64,000 nucleotides of DNA from Solimonas terrae. Its GTDB lineage: Bacteria > Pseudomonadota > Gammaproteobacteria > Nevskiales > Nevskiaceae. The first letter of the stretch is position 1. The number at the start of each line of letters is the position of its first letter. Below the pieces are notes generated by a model that was given only the letters and a program-made list of their open reading frames with translations, did not search any database and was not told the DNA's origin. This document shows, piece after piece, positions 60,664 to 64,000 of the stretch. Location of the stretch: contig NZ_JAAMOW010000004.1 of NCBI RefSeq assembly GCF_011067135.1, forward strand, positions 124,001-188,000. The letters run 5' to 3'. Made by a program: the position numbers and the translations under genes.

Positions 60664-62054
60664 TTCGCGACGTCGAACTGCATTTCGGCGAGCGCGCCGA
60701 CGTTCGCATCGACGGCGATCGCATAGTCGCGATCGATCGCCAGCTGAAACTGCATCCCGCCGAGGTCGTGCTCGACGCCGACGGTGGTGCGCTGCTGCCG
60801 GCGCTGCGCGATCATCATCTGCACTTGCTGTCGCTGGCGGCGTCGCGCGCGTCGATCGTCTGCGGCCCGCCGCACGTTCGTGATGCGGAACAACTCGCCG
60901 CCGCGTTGCGTCGAGCGGCGGCCGACGGTGAAGGCTGGCTGCGCGGCGTCGGGTTTCACGAGTCCGTGGTGGCGAATCTCGATCGCGACTGGCTCGATCT
61001 GCAGCTGCCGACGCGGCCGCTGCGTATTCAGCATCGCAGCGGTCGCTTGTGGATCTTCAATTCGGCGGGTCTCGCCGCGCTGGGTGTGCGCGACAACGGC
61101 GATGATCCCTGCGAGCGCATCGATGGCCGTCCCAGCGGCCGGCTCTACGACGCCGATGACTGGCTGCGCACGAGACTGCCGCGACAGCGGCCATCGCTGC
61201 ATGCGCTGAGCCGCGAGCTGGCAGCGCACGGCGTGGTCGGCGTGACCGACACGACGCATACCAACGGTCCGGACGACTTCGCACATTTCCTCGCCGTGCG
61301 CGCCAGCGGCGAATGTCTGCAGGATCTGATGGTGATGGGTGATGCGCGGCTCGACACGCAAGTCGACGGTCTCGGTGTGCTGCGCGGTGCCCACAAGTTC
61401 CATCTGCACGAGCACGAGTTGCCCGAGTTCGACGCCCTGTGCGCCGCGATCCGGCGCAGCCACGACCACCATCGCGCCGTGGCTTTCCACTGCGTGACGC
61501 GCACCGAGCTGACCTTCGCGCTCGCGGCGCTTGCCGAAGCCGGTGCGCAAGCCGGCGACCGCATCGAGCACGCCGGCATTGCGCCGCCGGAACTGGTCGC
61601 CGACATGCTCGCGCTCGGCGTGGTGGTGGTGACGCAGCCGAGCTTCATTGCCGAGCGCGGCGATGCCTACCTTGCCGATGTCGATCCGGCCGACCGACCC
61701 TGGCTCTACCGCCTGCGCGGTCTGCAGCAGCAGGGACTTGCGCTGGCCGGCAGTACCGATGCGCCGTTCGGCGGTGCCGATCCGTGGCGTGCAATGCAGG
61801 CGGCCGTCGATCGTCGTACGCCCGGCGGCGTGCTGCTCGGTGCCGACGAGCGTCTGACCCCGGAACAGGCATTCGCGTTGTTCACCGGCCCCTTGTCGGC
61901 GCCGGCCGATCCCGCACCGGCGCTGGCTGTCGGTCGGCGCGCCGATCTGTGTCTGCTGGAGTCGCCGTGGCGGACGCTGCGCGAACGGCTCGATCAGGTC
62001 CGCGTCCGTGCGACCTGGCGTGCGGGAACGCTGATCTGGCAGGCTCTCGAGTGA
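60657..62054 (+). CDS. Amidohydrolase (YtcJ-like)
   Basis: This 465-residue protein starts at a GTG (60657) that overlaps the previous stop; GAGCGGGG lies six bases upstream. The metal site begins ALRDHHLHLLSLAA. Further family blocks are WLRGVGFHES, RPLRIQHRSGRLWIFNSAGL, FHCVTRTELTFALAAL and GDRIEHAGIAPPELV, ending in a composite-domain GRRADLCLLESPW. These match the YtcJ-like metal-dependent hydrolases. The substrate is unknown; an amide, lactone or enol-ether bond is possible. Confidence 0.87.
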   Translation: MLIRDVELHFGERADVRIDGDRIVAIDRQLKLHPAEVVLDADGGALLPALRDHHLHLLSLAASRASIVCGPPHVRDAEQLAAALRRAAADGEGWLRGVGFHESVVANLDRDWLDLQLPTRPLRIQHRSGRLWIFNSAGLAALGVRDNGDDPCERIDGRPSGRLYDADDWLRTRLPRQRPSLHALSRELAAHGVVGVTDTTHTNGPDDFAHFLAVRASGECLQDLMVMGDARLDTQVDGLGVLRGAHKFHLHEHELPEFDALCAAIRRSHDHHRAVAFHCVTRTELTFALAALAEAGAQAGDRIEHAGIAPPELVADMLALGVVVVTQPSFIAERGDAYLADVDPADRPWLYRLRGLQQQGLALAGSTDAPFGGADPWRAMQAAVDRRTPGGVLLGADERLTPEQAFALFTGPLSAPADPAPALAVGRRADLCLLESPWRTLRERLDQVRVRATWRAGTLIWQALE

Positions 62055-62133
62055 GGTTTTGCCCGTCATCCGAGTAGACGAAGTATTTCGAGGCGGTATT
62101 CTTGAAACTTCAGGCAGGAGCGTGCAGCAAGAT

Positions 62134-62868
62134 ATGCAGATCAGTGGCAAGAAGCAGATGCGGGCCGGCGCACACAGTGCGTCGGCGGCGCGCGTGGGGC
62201 GGCCACCGGCGGTGTCGGTGCAGGCCATCGTTGCCGCGGCGATCGAACTCGGCCTCGACACGGTCACCTTCAAGCAGATCGCGGATCGCCTCGGCGTTGC
62301 CCAGGCGACGCTGTATCGGCATGTCCACAATCGCGACGAACTGGTGCGGCTCGCGGCGTTCCAGATCACGCTGGCGCGGCGGCTGCCGGACGGCGAACAC
62401 GAACACTGGTCGGCCCTGGCCGAGCGTTATGCGGAGAGCCTGTTCGAGGCCTTTGTCGGCGAGCCGCAGCTGATCGCCGAACTCCTGCGCGGCCGGCTCG
62501 GTCCGCACGCCGAGGTCGATATCCTCGAACAGTTCGTCGAAGCGCTGGGCGAGCATGGCTTCACGATCAACGAATCCGCTTCGCTGTTCCACTCGCTCGG
62601 CATGCTGACGATCGGTGCCGCCAGCGGTGCGATCGGGCTCAATGCCAGCTTGCAGAACGGCGAGCCCTGGCACCGCCTGATGCGCACGACGCTCGCCGAG
62701 CGCGACGAGGATGAACTGCCGCATGCGCGCGCGGTGCTGACGAACATTGCCGAGTCGTCGCTGCTGATCGACTGGCGCGGCGCGCTGCGTGCGCTGCTGG
62801 CCGGCATCGCCGTCAGTCGTGGCGAGAAGCTGCCGGTGCGCGCGCCGCGTGCGGCGCGCAGCAGCTGA
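62134..62868 (+). CDS. TetR-family transcriptional regulator
   Basis: The protein is 244 residues with start taken at ATG 62134; AGGAG is 13 bases upstream and a GTG at 62122 is possible. The HTH is [20 protein letters not shown] then [21 protein letters not shown] charged tail precedes it. The ligand domain runs from about 90. It follows the amidohydrolase by about 80 bp and may regulate this block. It is not close to the TetR at 32336. Confidence 0.88.
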   Translation: MQISGKKQMRAGAHSASAARVGRPPAVSVQAIVAAAIELGLDTVTFKQIADRLGVAQATLYRHVHNRDELVRLAAFQITLARRLPDGEHEHWSALAERYAESLFEAFVGEPQLIAELLRGRLGPHAEVDILEQFVEALGEHGFTINESASLFHSLGMLTIGAASGAIGLNASLQNGEPWHRLMRTTLAERDEDELPHARAVLTNIAESSLLIDWRGALRALLAGIAVSRGEKLPVRAPRAARSS

Positions 62869-62914
62869 TACAGCGACGCGGCGCCAGCATATCCGCCGCA
62901 GATCGGGACCGGCC

Positions 62915-63079
62915 ATGGAAAAATGGATTTGCGTGATCTGCGGCTTCGTCTACGACGAGGCGCTGGGCATGCCGGATCACGGGATTGCGCCCGGCACGCG
63001 GTTCGGCGATCTGCCTGATGACTGGAGCTGTCCCGAATGTGGTTCGCCGAAGTCGGCATTTGAACAAATGGTCGAATAA
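62915..63079 (+). CDS. Rubredoxin (second copy)
   Basis: This 54-residue protein has CxxC pairs at 6/9 (CVICG) and 39/42 (CPECG). It shares the block GIAPGTRF and PDDW with the rubredoxin at 22097 and has the same spacing. The ATG at 62915 has GGGACC upstream. It lies 23 bp before the DUF2505 gene. It probably carries electrons to a P450 or oxygenase. Confidence 0.95.
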   Translation: MEKWICVICGFVYDEALGMPDHGIAPGTRFGDLPDDWSCPECGSPKSAFEQMVE

Positions 63080-63101
63080 CGCGGTCTTCAACGAGAACCC
63101 C

Positions 63102-63575
63102 ATGAAGCACGAAATCAAGGCGCGGTACCCGGCGTCACCCGACATCGTCATGAAGATGTTCGCCGACAAGGCCTTCCACACGCGCAAGCTGGAGATGCTG
63201 GGCATGCCGTACAAGGTGCTGGCGCAGTCCGGCAATGCCAGGCAGTTCAGCATCCGCATCGAACGCAAGGTGCCGGTGCAGATGCCGGGCGTCGGCAAGA
63301 AGGCGGAGACCACCATCGTCAACGAAGAAGTCTGGAACCTTGCCGACAAGACCGGTGTCGTCAAGGTCGACGCGGGCGTCATGCCGCTGGATTGCAGCTG
63401 CACGACGGCGATCACCGCCGACGGTGCCGCCGCGATCGTGACCTATCGATGGGAAGTGAAGTCGAGCGTGCCCCTGCTCGGCGGCAAGATCGAGAAGATG
63501 GCGATCGCCGACATGGAAAGCCGCTCCGATGACGAGACGCGCGTCGCCATCGAGCTGCTGAAGGACTATCGCTGA
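63102..63575 (+). CDS. DUF2505 (SRPBCC-like) family protein
   Basis: The 157-residue protein starts KHEIKARYPASPDIVMKMFA, followed by DKAFHTRKLEMLG, the typical DUF2505 start. VTYRWEVKSSVPLLGGKIEK is the helix-grip end. DUF2505 is related to SRPBCC hydrophobic-ligand-binding proteins. The start ATG at 63102 follows GAGAA; an earlier frame overlaps the rubredoxin gene. The ligand is unknown. Confidence 0.85.
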   Translation: MKHEIKARYPASPDIVMKMFADKAFHTRKLEMLGMPYKVLAQSGNARQFSIRIERKVPVQMPGVGKKAETTIVNEEVWNLADKTGVVKVDAGVMPLDCSCTTAITADGAAAIVTYRWEVKSSVPLLGGKIEKMAIADMESRSDDETRVAIELLKDYR

Positions 63576-63633
63576 GCGTCTGTCGGCAGCGGAGCCCGCG
63601 TCGGCACGCCCGCAAACGCAGCGCGGATACTTG

Positions 63634-63670
63634 CTTTGGATGAGGCGGACCGCCGCCCGGCAATTAGGAT
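63634..63670 (+). promoter_or_regulatory. Recurring motif and promoter-like element upstream of DUF1329 gene 3
   Basis: CTTTGGATGAGGC (63634-63646) is followed after exactly 18 bp by TAGGAT (63665-63670). The same spacing is found at 5177-5213. The start codon of the next gene is at 63799. Confidence 0.45.
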
Positions 63671-63798
63671 GGGCGGCGATTGCATGAGAGCGGCGCGTGA
63701 CCGCGCCGGCAGCGCCCGCAACCCGACGGCGCTGCCATGCAGACCGAATGTGCAATAGACGGGGCCGCCGCCAAGGCCCGGTCACTGAGGAGAAGCTG

Positions 63799-64000
63799 AT
63801 GAATTTCAAACTGCTTGTGGCGTCCTGTCTGACGGCGGGTCTGGCCGGCGTCAGTGCCGGCAATGCGTACGCCAAGGTCGACGCCGCGCAGGCCGCCGAA
63901 CTGAACGGCCCGAAGCTGACCTGCATGGGCGCCGAACGGGCCGGCTCCAAGGATGGCGTCGCCGAATACACCGGCAAGTACTTCGGTACCTGGCCAGGGC
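63799..64000 (+). CDS. DUF1329 family protein, copy 3 (truncated by window end)
   Basis: Sixty-seven residues are visible. GAGGAGAAG precedes the ATG. The signal peptide ends at GNAYAKVDA, and the mature start AAELNGPKLTCMGAERAGS matches the LGGDKLTCNGAEKAG box of copies 1 and 2, with the following YTGKYFGTWPG also conserved. It diverges more from copies 1 and 2 than they do from each other. Confidence 0.9.
   Translation, partial: MNFKLLVASCLTAGLAGVSAGNAYAKVDAAQAAELNGPKLTCMGAERAGSKDGVAEYTGKYFGTWPG

Overview
The window looks like the chromosome of a high-GC gammaproteobacterium of the kind that degrades steroids and hydrocarbons. The paired DUF1329 and DUF1302 outer-membrane genes, several P450s and the KstD/KshA-like enzymes resemble what is known from Nevskiales/Solimonadaceae and related genera. 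This placement is inference from gene content; there is no rRNA in the window. No tRNA, rRNA, CRISPR array, phage or integrase gene was seen.

Layout. 1-2174: end of a lipoprotein gene and a small membrane protein. 2348-15364: an oxidative catabolic block with three cytochrome P450s, two near-identical DUF1329 proteins, a LuxR regulator, an ALDH3-type aldehyde dehydrogenase, a DUF1302 barrel and a small CMD protein. 15621-17687: a FecR-like protein, a barrel-like protein and a small secreted protein. 17831-18670: a membrane protein resembling plant cycloeucalenol cycloisomerase. 18873-20041: a PhnB-like VOC protein and a GST. 20077-40236: the core sterol/steroid-type block. It holds a Tat-exported flavoprotein with its cytochrome c, rubredoxin, a KshA-like Rieske oxygenase, an EXPERA/emopamil-binding-like membrane protein, ALDH, ferredoxin, SDRs, a HIBADH-like enzyme, a PQQ dehydrogenase, a KstD-like flavoprotein, TetR and AraC regulators, an amidohydrolase and a double-length class III CoA-transferase.

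40524-45997: envelope and unknown genes, including a beta-propeller-like secreted protein, a disordered charged protein and a TpsB-type barrel. 46310-49894: a DUF35/Ltp2-type aldolase pair, a hydrolase and a CMD protein. 50002-52693: housekeeping and unknown genes. 52708-54312: an accessory island made of a REP-associated transposase (RAYT) flanked by REP palindromes, abutting two integron-type gene cassettes with recognisable attC sites and no integrase. 54488-56530: an M13 peptidase. 56745-64000: a second catabolic block with an acyl-CoA synthetase, SRPBCC proteins, a CoA-transferase, amidohydrolase, TetR, rubredoxin and the start of a third DUF1329 gene.

How the genes may work together (inference). 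Envelope proteins (DUF1302/DUF1329) would handle a lipophilic substrate. P450s fed by the 2Fe-2S ferredoxin, or possibly by rubredoxins, would hydroxylate it. SDRs, PQQ dehydrogenase and ALDHs would oxidise alcohols and aldehydes. CoA ligase and CoA-transferases would activate acids, and the Ltp2/DUF35 pair would cleave a side chain by retro-aldol chemistry. KstD-like and KshA-like enzymes would open a steroid nucleus. Two membrane proteins resembling eukaryotic sterol isomerases sit in the middle of this set and are the most unusual content. A recurring short motif precedes many of these operons and may be a shared promoter or operator.
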